From NCBI RefSeq assembly GCF_009363755.1, contig NZ_CP045417.1, positions 3,534,001 through 3,598,000 on the forward strand: a stretch of DNA of 64,000 nt. Direction: 5' to 3'. The notes under the pieces were generated by a model. That model had not been told where the DNA came from. It searched no databases and worked only from the letters and a program-made list of their open reading frames with translations. Origin of the DNA: Halomonas sp. THAF5a. Lineage in GTDB: Bacteria; Pseudomonadota; Gammaproteobacteria; Pseudomonadales; Halomonadaceae. A program made the position numbers and the translations under genes. Below are positions 16,799 through 25,542 of this stretch, in pieces; the stretch's first letter is position 1, and each line of letters opens with the position of its first letter.

Positions 16799-16815
16799 AT
16801 TCAATATATCGGAAT
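16799..16815. promoter_or_regulatory. Candidate LysR box (ATTC-N9-GAAT)
   Basis: ATTC (16799-16802) and GAAT (16812-16815) form a dyad that satisfies the T-N11-A rule (T16801, A16813). A wider AGTTAA/TTAACT pair (16776-16781 and 16816-16821) brackets it. The region is clearly AT-richer than its surroundings. Confidence 0.4.
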
Positions 16816-16891
16816 TTAACTGATCGTCGCCCTGATCCACGCTGCACTCAACCGTCACCCATACGACAACCATCAACAAAGGGGGTGTGTC

Positions 16892-18247
16892 ATGTCTGAT
16901 CGTTCTCCCCGACAGACCGCGGGCCTGAGCGCCGAGCAGCTGGACGCCTACTGGATGCCCTACTCCGGCAACCGCCAGTTCAAGCGCGACCCGCGCATCA
17001 TCACCGGCGCCGAGGGCAGCTACTACACCGACGCCGACGGGCGCCGGATCTACGACGGCCTCTCCGGGCTCTGGACCTGCGGCGCTGGCCACTGCCGGCC
17101 TGAGATCGCCGAGGCGGTGTCCCAGCAGCTGCGCGAGCTGGACTACGCCCCGGCCTTTCAGTACGGCCACCCCAAGGCCTTCGAGCTGGCTCACCGCATC
17201 CGCGGCCTGACGCCTGCGGGCCTCGACCACGTCTTCTTCACCGGGTCCGGCTCCGAGAGCGCCGACACCTCGCTGAAGATCGCCCGCGCCTACTGGCGCA
17301 AGAAGGGCAAGCCCACCAAGACCAAGCTGATCGGACGCGCAAAGGGCTATCACGGCGTCAACTTCGGCGGGATCAGCCTCGGCGGCATCGGCGCCAACCG
17401 CATGATGTTCGGCCAGGGCATCGATGCCGACCACCTGCCTCATACCCTGCTTCCGGAGAACGCCTTCACCCGCGGCATGCCGGAGCGCGGCGCCGAGCGG
17501 GCCGACGAGCTGCTCGAGCTGATCGCCCTGCATGATGCCTCCAACATCGCCGCGGTGATCGTCGAGCCCATGGCCGGCTCCGCCGGGGTGATCCCGCCGC
17601 CGGTGGGCTATCTCAAGCGGCTGCGCGAGATCTGCGATGCCAACGACATCCTGCTGATCTTCGACGAGGTGATCACCGCCTTCGGGCGCATGGGCTCGAT
17701 GACCGGCGCCGAGGAGTTCGGCGTGGTCCCTGACATCATGAACGTCGCCAAGCAGCTGACCAACGGGGCGGTGCCCATGGGCGGGGTCATCGTGAAGGGC
17801 GAGATCTACCACACCTTCATGCAACAGGGCGGCCCCGACTACATGCTCGAGCTGCCCCACGGCTACACCTACTCGGGCCACCCGGTGGCCTGCGCCGCGG
17901 CCCTGGCCGCCCTGGACGTGCTCGAGAACGAGCGCCTGATCGATCGCGTGCGGGAGATGGCGCCGATCTTCGAGAGCGCCCTGCACTCTCTGCGCAGCGA
18001 CCCCAAGGCCAGCCGCTACATCACCGACATCCGCAACTATGGCCTCGCCGGCGCCCTGCAGATCGCGCCCTACCCCGGCGAGCCGGCCCGCCGCCCCTTC
18101 GAGATCGCCATGAAGTGCTGGGAGAAGGGCTTCTACGTGCGCTACGGCGGCGACACCATCCAGCTCGGCCTGCCCTTCATCGTCGAGCGCGAGGAGATCG
18201 ACCGGCTGATCAACGCCCTGGGCGACGCCCTCGGCGAGCTGGACTGA
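16892..18247 (+). CDS. Beta-alanine (omega-amino acid):pyruvate transaminase, class III
   Basis: This 451-residue PLP enzyme of fold type I, class III, transfers the amino group of beta-alanine or a similar omega-amine to pyruvate. It has the GSGSESADTSLKIARAYW cofactor-binding block, the IFDEVITAFGRMG aspartate block and Lys287 in NVAKQLTNGAVPMGG as the Schiff-base lysine. WMPYSGNRQFKRDPR near the N-terminus is characteristic of omega-amino-acid:pyruvate enzymes. The next gene handles malonate semialdehyde or methylmalonate semialdehyde, the product of this transamination. Confidence 0.9.
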   Translation: MSDRSPRQTAGLSAEQLDAYWMPYSGNRQFKRDPRIITGAEGSYYTDADGRRIYDGLSGLWTCGAGHCRPEIAEAVSQQLRELDYAPAFQYGHPKAFELAHRIRGLTPAGLDHVFFTGSGSESADTSLKIARAYWRKKGKPTKTKLIGRAKGYHGVNFGGISLGGIGANRMMFGQGIDADHLPHTLLPENAFTRGMPERGAERADELLELIALHDASNIAAVIVEPMAGSAGVIPPPVGYLKRLREICDANDILLIFDEVITAFGRMGSMTGAEEFGVVPDIMNVAKQLTNGAVPMGGVIVKGEIYHTFMQQGGPDYMLELPHGYTYSGHPVACAAALAALDVLENERLIDRVREMAPIFESALHSLRSDPKASRYITDIRNYGLAGALQIAPYPGEPARRPFEIAMKCWEKGFYVRYGGDTIQLGLPFIVEREEIDRLINALGDALGELD

Positions 18248-18372
18248 ACGAAGCCACCGTCGTGGCGAGTGACGAGGGAGCGCGAGGCAGCGGCCCCGAG
18301 TGACTCCGCCAGCGGCAATCGGACAACAGAATGAAGGCCTCAACCTACAACTTCCTACTCGAGAGGTAACAC

Positions 18373-19863
18373 ATGACCACCCTTGGCCATCTGATCAACG
18401 GCACCCGCGTCGACGCCGACGGGCGCACCCAGGATATCTTCAACCCCTCTACCGGCGAGGTCGGAGGCCAGGTCGGCCTGGCCGGCAAGGCCACCGTCGA
18501 GCAGGCGATCGCCGCCGCCGAGGCCGCCTTCCCGGCCTGGCGCGACACGCCGCCCGCCAAGAGGGCCCGCGTCATGTACCGCTTCAAGGCGCTGCTGGAG
18601 CAGCATGCCGACGAGATCTGCCGGCTGATCGGCCAGGAGCATGGCAAGATCGTCCACGACGCCCAGGGGGAGCTCGCCCGCGGCATCGAGAACGTCGAGT
18701 ACGCCTGTGGCGCCCCGGAGCTGCTCAAGGGCGAGCACAGCCGCAACACCGGCCCCGGCATCGACTCCTGGAGCGAGTTCCAGCCGCTCGGCGTGGTCGC
18801 CGGCATCACCCCGTTCAACTTCCCGGCCATGGTGCCGCTGTGGATGTATCCCATGGCCATCGCCTGCGGCAACACCTTCGTGCTGAAGCCCTCCGAGCGC
18901 GATCCCACCGCCTCGCTCTACATCGCCGAGCTGGCGCTGGAGGCCGGCCTGCCCGCCGGAGTGCTGAACGTGGTCAACGGCGACAAGGAGGCCGTCGACA
19001 CCCTGCTCGACGACGAGCGCGTGAAGGCCGTGAGCTTCGTCGGCTCCACGCCGATCGCCGAAACCATCTACAGCCGCGCCAGCGCCAACGGCAAGCGCTG
19101 CCAGGCGCTGGGCGGCGCCAAGAACCACGCCATCGTGATGCCCGATGCCGACATGGACAACGTGGTCAGCTCGCTGACCGGGGCCGCCTTCGGCTCCTCC
19201 GGCGAGCGCTGCATGGCGCTCTCCGTGGCGGTGGCGGTGGGCGATGAGGCGGCCGATACCCTGATCGCCAAGATGCAGGCGCAGATGACGACCCTGAAGG
19301 TCGGCCCCTTCCATGACGCCGGCAACGACTTCGGCCCGGTGATCACCAAGGCCCACCAGGAGAAGGTCTGCGGCTACATCGACGGCGCCGAGGCCCAGGG
19401 CGCCGAGATCGTGGTCGACGGCCGCGGCGTCCGGGTGCCGGGCCACGAGCACGGCTTCTACGTGGGCGGCACCCTGATCGACCGCGTGACCCCGGACATG
19501 ACCTGCTACCTCGAGGAGATCTTCGGCCCGGTGCTGCTGGTGGTGCGGGTCGACACCATGGAGGCCGCCATGAAGCTGATCGACGATCACGAGTACGGCA
19601 ACGGCACCTGCATCTATACCCGCGACGGCGAGGCGGCCCGCTACTTCAGCGATCGCATCCAGGTCGGCATGGTGGGGATCAACGTGCCACTGCCGGTGCC
19701 GGTCTCCTACCACAGCTTCGGCGGCTGGAAGCGCTCGCTGTTCGGCGACCTCGCCGCCTACGGCCCGGATGCCGTGCGCTTCTATACCAAGCGCAAGACC
19801 GTCACCCAGCGCTGGCCGTCGGCCGGCATCCGCGAGGGGGCGCAGTTCTCCTTCCCCTCCTGA
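18373..19863 (+). CDS. mmsA: CoA-acylating (methyl)malonate-semialdehyde dehydrogenase
   Basis: This is a 496-residue aldehyde dehydrogenase of the MmsA type. Catalytic Cys280 is in SSGERCMALS, the usual MmsA context, and GGAKNHAIVMPDADMD precedes it. With CoA and NAD+ it would turn malonate semialdehyde into acetyl-CoA and CO2, or methylmalonate semialdehyde into propionyl-CoA. It lies 125 nt after the transaminase with its own GAGAGG ribosome-binding site, so the pair degrades beta-alanine-type amines. A 14-bp hairpin follows the gene. Confidence 0.92.
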   Translation: MTTLGHLINGTRVDADGRTQDIFNPSTGEVGGQVGLAGKATVEQAIAAAEAAFPAWRDTPPAKRARVMYRFKALLEQHADEICRLIGQEHGKIVHDAQGELARGIENVEYACGAPELLKGEHSRNTGPGIDSWSEFQPLGVVAGITPFNFPAMVPLWMYPMAIACGNTFVLKPSERDPTASLYIAELALEAGLPAGVLNVVNGDKEAVDTLLDDERVKAVSFVGSTPIAETIYSRASANGKRCQALGGAKNHAIVMPDADMDNVVSSLTGAAFGSSGERCMALSVAVAVGDEAADTLIAKMQAQMTTLKVGPFHDAGNDFGPVITKAHQEKVCGYIDGAEAQGAEIVVDGRGVRVPGHEHGFYVGGTLIDRVTPDMTCYLEEIFGPVLLVVRVDTMEAAMKLIDDHEYGNGTCIYTRDGEAARYFSDRIQVGMVGINVPLPVPVSYHSFGGWKRSLFGDLAAYGPDAVRFYTKRKTVTQRWPSAGIREGAQFSFPS

Positions 19864-19897
19864 GGTCCTGCCCCATGGCGGTGACGCCCGCCCCATC

Positions 19898-19928
19898 ACA
19901 GCCGAACCGGGCCTCCCGGTTCGGCTGT
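19898..19928. terminator. Bidirectional terminator after mmsA
   Basis: Perfect 14-bp arms (19898-19911 and 19915-19928) with loop CCT lie between mmsA (+) and the small membrane-protein gene (-). T-runs are short on both sides. Confidence 0.7.
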
Positions 19929-19979
19929 CGGCGTTATGGAGAGCCTGGCGCGTGCCTGTCCTCGCATGAAGATCGACGG

Positions 19980-20207
19980 CTACTCCTCGCCGTGCTGTCG
20001 CGCCATCGCCTTGCGCGCCTTGTTGCGCCGGTAGAGCCGCACCAGGGCGATGCCCAGGGCGAAGGCGACCATGGCCGCGAGCGTCCAGCCCTGCCAGGGC
20101 CGCGCCGCATCGCCCATCACGGTCTCGAGGGTGAGGATCAGGAGGAAGCCCAGGGCCTGGCTGGCGATGGCCAGGGCGCGCAGGGTATCGAAGGCCGGTC
20201 GTGACAT
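19980..20207 (-). CDS. Small two-TM membrane protein, unknown
   Basis: This 75-residue protein has two hydrophobic helices (ALAIASQALGFLLILTLETVM and WTLAAMVAFALGIALVRLY) and a basic C-terminus (RRNKARKAMARQ), so the tail is probably cytoplasmic. The start MSRPAFDTL at 20207 is supported by GGGAG six nt upstream. It diverges from the TlpA-like gene. No function is assigned. Confidence 0.65.
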   Translation of the reverse strand: MSRPAFDTLRALAIASQALGFLLILTLETVMGDAARPWQGWTLAAMVAFALGIALVRLYRRNKARKAMARQHGEE

Positions 20208-20322
20208 GCGTGCTCCCGCTGGATGACAGCCCTGCCCGCCGGCAGTAGGCTTGGCGAAACGAATGCGCCCAGTGTAACCGCTGCGGCCCCCGCCGCCGAC
20301 CTCTCGGAGCCACCGCCACGAC

Positions 20323-21123
20323 ATGGATGCCATCGCCCTGGGACCGCTGCTGATCGCGCTGCCGCGCCTCTACGCTTTCCTCGCCGCCCTGGTGCTGCTG
20401 GGCGCCAGCGCCCTGCTCCTCGGCCTGCCGCGCCGCCGCCACGCCCGCTGGTTCAACGGCCTGCTGGTGGCCTGGCTGGTCGGCGCCCGCCTGGGCCACG
20501 TGGCGATGAACGCCGGCGCCTATGTCGATGCCCCGCTGGATATCCTCAAGCTCTGGCAGCCCGGCTATCACGGCCTTTGGGGGCTACTCGCGGCGCTCGC
20601 CTGGACGGGCTGGATCCTTCGGGACCGGCTGGGGGCGATGCTCGGCGGCATGGGCCTGGCGCTCGGGGTCTCGCTCGGGTGGCTCGCGCTGGTGACCCTG
20701 GCGCCGCTGGGCGGCGGCATGGCCCTGCGCGAACTGCCGGACCTGGCCCTCGAGAACCTCGAGGGGGAGCCCGTGAACCTCGCCGACCTCGCGGGCGAGA
20801 CGGTGATCGTCAACCTTTGGGCCACCTGGTGTCCGCCCTGCCGGCGCGAGATGCCGATCCTGGCCGAGGCCGATGCCCGGGAGGATGTCAGCGTGGTGAT
20901 CGTCAACCAGGGCGAGACCCTGCTTGAGGCGGTGCGCTATCTCGACGAGCAGGGCCTGGCCTTCCGCCATGCACTGCTCGACCCGCGCCAGCGGATGATG
21001 GTGCTGGCCGAGTCGCCGGGGTTGCCCACCACCCTGCTCTTCGATGCCGAGGGGCGCGCCCGCGAGCAGCACGTCGGCGAGCTGACCCGCGCCCAGCTCT
21101 CGGCCTGGCTGGACGAGCGCTGA
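20323..21123 (+). CDS. TlpA-like thioredoxin fused to an Lgt-like membrane domain
   Basis: The 266-residue protein has an N-terminal membrane part of about four helices (residues 1-140) with ARLGHVAMNAGAYV and LKLWQPGYHGLWG. These echo prolipoprotein diacylglyceryl transferase (Lgt) sequence, but the segment is too short to be a full enzyme. Residues 145-266 form a periplasmic thioredoxin domain with the redox motif WCPPC in NLWATWCPPCRREMP and a cis-proline in GLPTTLLFD. It is probably a membrane-anchored disulfide reductase for cytochrome c maturation or envelope thiols. The ribosome-binding site is weak (CGGAG at about 12 nt). The Lgt-like reading is inference. Confidence 0.8.
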   Translation: MDAIALGPLLIALPRLYAFLAALVLLGASALLLGLPRRRHARWFNGLLVAWLVGARLGHVAMNAGAYVDAPLDILKLWQPGYHGLWGLLAALAWTGWILRDRLGAMLGGMGLALGVSLGWLALVTLAPLGGGMALRELPDLALENLEGEPVNLADLAGETVIVNLWATWCPPCRREMPILAEADAREDVSVVIVNQGETLLEAVRYLDEQGLAFRHALLDPRQRMMVLAESPGLPTTLLFDAEGRAREQHVGELTRAQLSAWLDER

Positions 21124-21441
21124 ACCGCCGCGGGGCGATCGCTCCCTGATCGGTGCCAGAGCTATCGCAGATAGCGTTATCGCTCAGGGCTGATCCGTCG
21201 ACAGGTCGGCGAGGGGGCGCTGTGAACCCATCCCTGGGCGCTACCGACGCCATCCATGGCGTAGGACCCCCTCTTTGACCTGTCCCCGGCGCCCCTCATC
21301 ATGCCCAATGGCAATTACCTGTGATCGCTCCCCGAACGCTTAAGCCGCGTCGGGCTTTGCTGTAAGATACCGCGCCCTGTCGCCGCCGGGCCGGGTGTGG
21401 CCAGCGGCAACGAACCGATCCCAAGCATCCCCCGAGGCATC
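21124..21441. other. 318-bp intergenic region before rapA
   Basis: This is the only gap above 300 bp. It holds a structured, repeat-like element (21200-21297) and, nearer rapA, a weak sigma70-like promoter: TTAAGC at 21340-21345, 17 bp, TAAGAT at 21363-21368. No convincing ORF was seen. Confidence 0.6.
21200..21297. repeat. Structured intergenic element, possible dispersed repeat
   Basis: Outer 8-bp arms GACAGGTC (21200-21207) and GACCTGTC (21277-21284) enclose two related mini-hairpins, CCCATCCCTGGG and ACGCCATCCATGGCGT. A second pair, GAGGGGGCGC (21211-21220) and GCGCCCCTC (21289-21297), would cross the first. From memory, elements with CCATCCATGG cores recur between genes in Halomonas-type genomes; only one copy was noticed here. 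Confidence 0.45.
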
Positions 21442-24390
21442 ATGAGCGACTTCTCCCCCGGCCAGCGCTGGATCAGCGACGGCGAGGCCGAACTCGGCCT
21501 GGGCACCATTCTCAACGTCGACGGCCGCAGCGTCACCGTGCTCTTCGGCGCCAGCCAGGAAACCCGCACCTACAGCAGCCGCAATGCCCCCCTGACCCGC
21601 GTGGCCTTCGGCAGCGGCGATCGCATCCAGTCCACCGAAGGCTGGCAGATGACCGTCGACGACAGCAAAGAGGTCGGCGGCCTGATCGTCTACATCGGCG
21701 AGGACGACGCCGGCGAGCTGTGCGAGCTGCCCGAGGCGCGCCTCGCCGACACCATGCAGTTCGACCAGGCCCGGGACCGCCTGCTGACCGGCCAGGTCGA
21801 TCGCAACGACTGGTTCGACCTGCGCTTTCGCACCCTGCATCACCATCATCGGGTCGAGCAGAATCCGGCATTGGGCCTGGCCGGCCCGCGCATCGACCTG
21901 ATTCCCCACCAGCTCTACATCGCCGACGAGGTGTCGCGCCGCCACGCCCCGCGCGTGCTGCTGGCCGACGAGGTGGGCCTCGGCAAGACCATCGAGGCCG
22001 GCCTGATCCTGCACCGGCTGCTGCTCACCGGCCGCGCCGAGCGGGCGCTGATCCTGGTGCCGGCGAGCCTGACCCACCAGTGGCTGGTCGAGCTGCTGCG
22101 CCGCTTCGCCCTGGAGGTCACCTTGCTCGACGAGCAGCAGAGCCTCGCCCACGGCAGCGCCAACCCCTTCGAGGCCGGCCAGCTGGTGCTGGCGAGCCAG
22201 GACTGGCTGTTCGCCAACGCCCATCGCCAGCAGCAGGCCCAGGCCTGCGACTGGGACCTGCTGATCGTCGACGAGGCCCACCATCTGGACTGGAGCCCCG
22301 AGCAGAGCGGGCCCGGCTATGACTGCGTGGAGCAGCTGGCCGGCCAGGTGCCCGGCATGCTGCTGCTCACCGCCACCCCGGAGCAGATGGGCCTCGAGAG
22401 CCACTTCGCCCGCCTGCGGCTGCTCGACCCGGACCGCTACCACAGCCTCGAGGCCTTCCGCGAGGAGGAGGCCCACTACGTGGAGGTCGCCGAGGCGATC
22501 GACGCCCTCGAGCGGCTGCCCGGCGAGGCGGCCGACCGCGAGCGGGTCGCCGCGGTGATCCACGAACCCGACAGCCTGGCGCTGCTCGACACCCTGGCCG
22601 ATCCCGAGCGCGGCGACGACCAGCGCGCCGCGGCCCGGGAGCAGCTGCGCGACCAGCTGCTCGACCGCCACGGCACCGGCCGGGTGATGTTCCGCAACGG
22701 CCGCCGCCACGTGGGCGGCTTCCCGGAGCGGCGCCTGCATATCGCCGAGCTCGAGGCGCCCTCCGCCTACCGGCGGGTGCTGCGGCGCCTGGCCCGGGAC
22801 GAGGACTACCTGGACGAGCTGCTCATCGAGACCGGCCTCGACCACCCCGAGGTGCTGATCTACCCCGACGCCATGTATCGGGCGATGACCGACGACCCCC
22901 TCAATACCGAGCCCTGGTGGCAGTTCGACCCGCGCGTGAGCTGGCTGCTGGAGCGCCTCGCCGACGACGGCGAGGGGGGCTTCGCCGGCGACAAGGTGCT
23001 GGTGATCGCCCACGACCGCGAGACCGCCCAGGGCCTCGCCGAGGGCCTGCGGGTGCTCGGCGGCTACCAGGCCCCGGTGTTCCACGAGGGGCTCTCGCTG
23101 GTCGAGCGCGACCGCGCCGCGGCGGCCTTCGCCGACGAGGAGGAGGGCTGCCAGGTGCTGGTCTGCTCGGAGATCGGCTCCGAGGGGCGCAACTTCCAGT
23201 TCTGTCGTCACCTGGTGATGTTCGACCTGCCGCTTCATCCGGACCAGCTCGAGCAGCGCATCGGCCGCCTCGACCGCATCGGCCAGCGCCACGCCATCGA
23301 GATCCACGCGCCGGTGTTCACCGGAAGCCCCGGCGAGAAGCTGCTGCGCTGGTACCACGAGGGCCTGGACGCCTTCAGCGCCCCCCAAGGCCTCGGCAGC
23401 GAGATCCACGCCGCCTTCGGCGACACCCTGGCCGACAGCCTGCTCGACGACGAGGACCTCGACGAGGTGATCGCCGAGACCCGCGCCCTGTTCGAGGCCA
23501 AGCTCGCGGAGCGCGACGCCGGCCGCAACCGCCTGCTCGAGCTCAACGCCTGTCGCCACGACCGCGCCGAGGCGGTCGCCGAGGCGATCCGCGAGCTCGA
23601 CGCCGACAAGGCCCTGGCCCGCTACCTGGACCAGGCGCTGGATATCTTCGGGGTCGACAGCCAGGACATCGGCGGCGGCATCCAGCACCTGCAGCCCAGC
23701 CCGCAGATGCTCGACGGCCTGCCCGGCCTGGTGAAGGGCGAGGAGGGCTTCTCGGCCACCTTCTCCCGGGAGCGCGCCCTGGCCCGGGACGACGTCCAGC
23801 GCCTCTCCTGGGAGCACCCGCTGCTGCGCGAGATGATGGGACGGATCCTCGGCGGCGCCATGGGCAACACCGCCCTGGCGCTGCTCAAGCACCCGGCCAT
23901 CCCCGCCGGCCGGCTGATGGTCGAGCTGGTCTTCCGCACCCACTGCCCGGCGCCGAAGCGCCTGCACCTCAACCGCTTCCTGCCGCCCACCGCGGTGCGC
24001 GTGCTGCTCGACGAGTCGGGGGCCAACCTGACCGCCAAGATCTCCTTCACCGGCCTCTCCAAGGCGGTGCAGAAGGTCAAGAAGGCGGTCGCCCGGGACC
24101 TGATCAAGAGCCGCCACGACCAGCTGCGCGAGCTGCTCGACGGCGCCGAGGCCGAGGCCCAGCGGGAGCTGCCGAGCATCGTCGAGGCCGCCCAGGGGCG
24201 CATGCGCGCCGAACTCGACGCCGAGCTCGCTCGCCTCGAGGCGCTCTCGCGGCTCAACCCCGCGGTGCGCGCCGACGAGCTCGAGGCGCTGCGCCGCGAG
24301 CGCGCCGAGCTGGACGCCGCCATCGAGGCCACCCGCCTGCGCCTGGACGCGGTGCGGGTGATCGTCACGGTGGGCGACGACGCCCGCTGA
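21442..24390 (+). CDS. rapA: RNA polymerase-associated SWI2/SNF2 ATPase RapA
   Basis: This 982-residue protein (E. coli RapA has 968) is the ATPase that recycles RNA polymerase after transcription. The N-terminal Tudor-like region begins SDFSPGQRWISDGEAELGLG. Helicase motif I is LADEVGLGKTIEAGLIL with Lys182, and the DEAH box is at 277-280. The C-terminal lobe holds QVLVCSEIGSEGRNFQFC and the arginine-finger motif QLEQRIGRLDRIGQ. The start at MSDFSPGQRW is preferred over one 15 codons upstream because it matches the family N-terminus. It stands alone, ending against the convergent epimerase gene. Confidence 0.95.
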   Translation: MSDFSPGQRWISDGEAELGLGTILNVDGRSVTVLFGASQETRTYSSRNAPLTRVAFGSGDRIQSTEGWQMTVDDSKEVGGLIVYIGEDDAGELCELPEARLADTMQFDQARDRLLTGQVDRNDWFDLRFRTLHHHHRVEQNPALGLAGPRIDLIPHQLYIADEVSRRHAPRVLLADEVGLGKTIEAGLILHRLLLTGRAERALILVPASLTHQWLVELLRRFALEVTLLDEQQSLAHGSANPFEAGQLVLASQDWLFANAHRQQQAQACDWDLLIVDEAHHLDWSPEQSGPGYDCVEQLAGQVPGMLLLTATPEQMGLESHFARLRLLDPDRYHSLEAFREEEAHYVEVAEAIDALERLPGEAADRERVAAVIHEPDSLALLDTLADPERGDDQRAAAREQLRDQLLDRHGTGRVMFRNGRRHVGGFPERRLHIAELEAPSAYRRVLRRLARDEDYLDELLIETGLDHPEVLIYPDAMYRAMTDDPLNTEPWWQFDPRVSWLLERLADDGEGGFAGDKVLVIAHDRETAQGLAEGLRVLGGYQAPVFHEGLSLVERDRAAAAFADEEEGCQVLVCSEIGSEGRNFQFCRHLVMFDLPLHPDQLEQRIGRLDRIGQRHAIEIHAPVFTGSPGEKLLRWYHEGLDAFSAPQGLGSEIHAAFGDTLADSLLDDEDLDEVIAETRALFEAKLAERDAGRNRLLELNACRHDRAEAVAEAIRELDADKALARYLDQALDIFGVDSQDIGGGIQHLQPSPQMLDGLPGLVKGEEGFSATFSRERALARDDVQRLSWEHPLLREMMGRILGGAMGNTALALLKHPAIPAGRLMVELVFRTHCPAPKRLHLNRFLPPTAVRVLLDESGANLTAKISFTGLSKAVQKVKKAVARDLIKSRHDQLRELLDGAEAEAQRELPSIVEAAQGRMRAELDAELARLEALSRLNPAVRADELEALRRERAELDAAIEATRLRLDAVRVIVTVGDDAR

Positions 24391-24413
24391 GCGACGGCAA
24401 CCTGCGATACCCA

Positions 24414-24446
24414 GAGGCCCCGGTCGGCAGTGCCGGCGGGGGCCTC
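24414..24446. terminator. Terminator-like hairpin between rapA and the epimerase gene
   Basis: GAGGCCCC (24414-24421) pairs with GGGGCCTC (24439-24446), and an inner GGC/GCC pair extends the stem imperfectly. It lies between convergent genes. No strong T-run is present. Confidence 0.5.
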
Positions 24447-24518
24447 CGTGCGATGGGGCATAGTGCCTAAAGCCGAGTCTGGGTGCAGCGCCCTCGGCCA
24501 AGCGTAGGTCGAAAGCCC

Positions 24519-25424
24519 TCAGCCGAGGATATCGGCCAGGGCCTTCTCAAGGGTCGGGAAGCGGAACGCGAAGCCGGCCTCCTGCAGCCGCGCCGGGCGC
24601 ATGTCGGCGCCGGTCAGCAGCAGCCGCGCCATCTCGCCGAAGGCGACCTCCAGGGCGAGGGCCGGCACCGGCATCAGCGCCGGGCGCCCCAGCTGCCTGG
24701 CCAGGGTGCGGGAGAACTCGGCGTTGGTGACCGGGTGGGGGGCGCTGCCGTTGAAGGGGCCCGCCAGGTCGTCGCGCTCGAGCAGGAAGAGGATGGCGCG
24801 CACCAGGTCCTCGCGGTGGATCCAGGGCATGAACTGGGTGCCGTCGCCGAAGCGCCCGCCCAGCCCCAGCTTGAAGGGCGGCAGCATCTTCGCGAGGCTG
24901 CCGCCTCCCTGGTCGAGCACCAGGCCGATGCGCAGCAGGGCGACCCGCACACCGTAGTCCTCGGCCCCTCGGGCGACCTCCTCCCAGCGCTTGCAGAGCC
25001 GATGGGCGAACTCGTCGTGGGCCGGGGTCTGCTCGGTGACCTCGCGATCGCCCTGGTCGCCGTAGTAGCCCATGGCCGAGGCCGAGACCATCACCTTCGG
25101 CATGCGCCCCAGGCTCGCCTTCAACTGCTCGCAGAGCATTACCAGGTCGCCGGTGACGTTGACCCGGGAGTCGATCAGCCGCTCCTTCTGCGCCTCGCTC
25201 CAGCGCTTGGCGGCGATCGGCTCGCCGGCCAGGTTGACGATGGCGTCCGGCGGGGTGTCGACGAAGTCCAGCACCGAGCGCCGGATGTCGCTGCCCTCCG
25301 GCAGGCGGTCGCGCACCTCGTCGGGCGATCGCGAGACCACCAGCAGCTGATGGCCCGCCTCCTTCAACCGCCGGCAGAGCCGCTGCCCGACAAACCCGCT
25401 GCCGCCCGTGATCAGCACTCGCAT
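24519..25424 (-). CDS. YfcH-type NAD(P)-binding epimerase (SDR39U1/TIGR01777 family)
   Basis: This 301-residue extended SDR has the cofactor motif GGSGFVG near the N-terminus (MRVLITGGSGFVGQRL), the family block NLAGEPIAAKRWSEAQKE and the active-site region SASAMGYYG, with GPFNGSAPHPVTN further on. The start at MRVLITGG is chosen from the motif position; the open frame extends 17 codons upstream. Members often accompany photolyase genes in gammaproteobacteria, and this one shares a divergent promoter with the light-type operon. The substrate is unknown. Confidence 0.88.
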   Translation of the reverse strand: MRVLITGGSGFVGQRLCRRLKEAGHQLLVVSRSPDEVRDRLPEGSDIRRSVLDFVDTPPDAIVNLAGEPIAAKRWSEAQKERLIDSRVNVTGDLVMLCEQLKASLGRMPKVMVSASAMGYYGDQGDREVTEQTPAHDEFAHRLCKRWEEVARGAEDYGVRVALLRIGLVLDQGGGSLAKMLPPFKLGLGGRFGDGTQFMPWIHREDLVRAILFLLERDDLAGPFNGSAPHPVTNAEFSRTLARQLGRPALMPVPALALEVAFGEMARLLLTGADMRPARLQEAGFAFRFPTLEKALADILG

Positions 25425-25478
25425 CCGGAATCCCTCCCCAGCCATCTGCGGCCCGCCGTGGCGGCCGGCCGCCATGAG

Positions 25479-25509
25479 TTATACAGCCGTTGTACACTTC
25501 TGCTAGTCT
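25479..25509. promoter_or_regulatory. Tandem 11-bp CarH/LitR-type operator overlapping a promoter
   Basis: TTATACA (25479-25485) and TTGTACA (25490-25496) are direct repeats exactly 11 bp apart, both fitting the n-T-n-n-A-C-A pattern described for CarH-type operators. A TAGTCT -10-like box lies at 25504-25509, with TTATAC 19 bp upstream as a possible -35, so bound regulator would cover the promoter. The repeats lie in the 118-bp gap between the divergent epimerase gene and the photolyase operon. Confidence 0.6.
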
Positions 25510-25542
25510 AGCGATGAACGCCGTTGACTGCACGAGAGCCCC

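Noticed and set aside
18331..18369. Twelve-codon frame ending at the ribosome-binding site of mmsA, possible leader peptide
   Set aside because: The sequence MKASTYNFLLER has no run of regulatory codons, its ribosome-binding site is weak, and no alternative hairpins were seen. Chance is the simplest reading.
18355..20571. Long minus-strand frame opposite mmsA and the TlpA-like gene
   Set aside because: It crosses the mmsA terminator and two real genes of the opposite strand and has antisense composition.
21340..24501. Open frame of more than 1000 codons opposite rapA
   Set aside because: Composition is typical of the antisense frame of a GC-rich gene; no motif or ribosome-binding site supports it.
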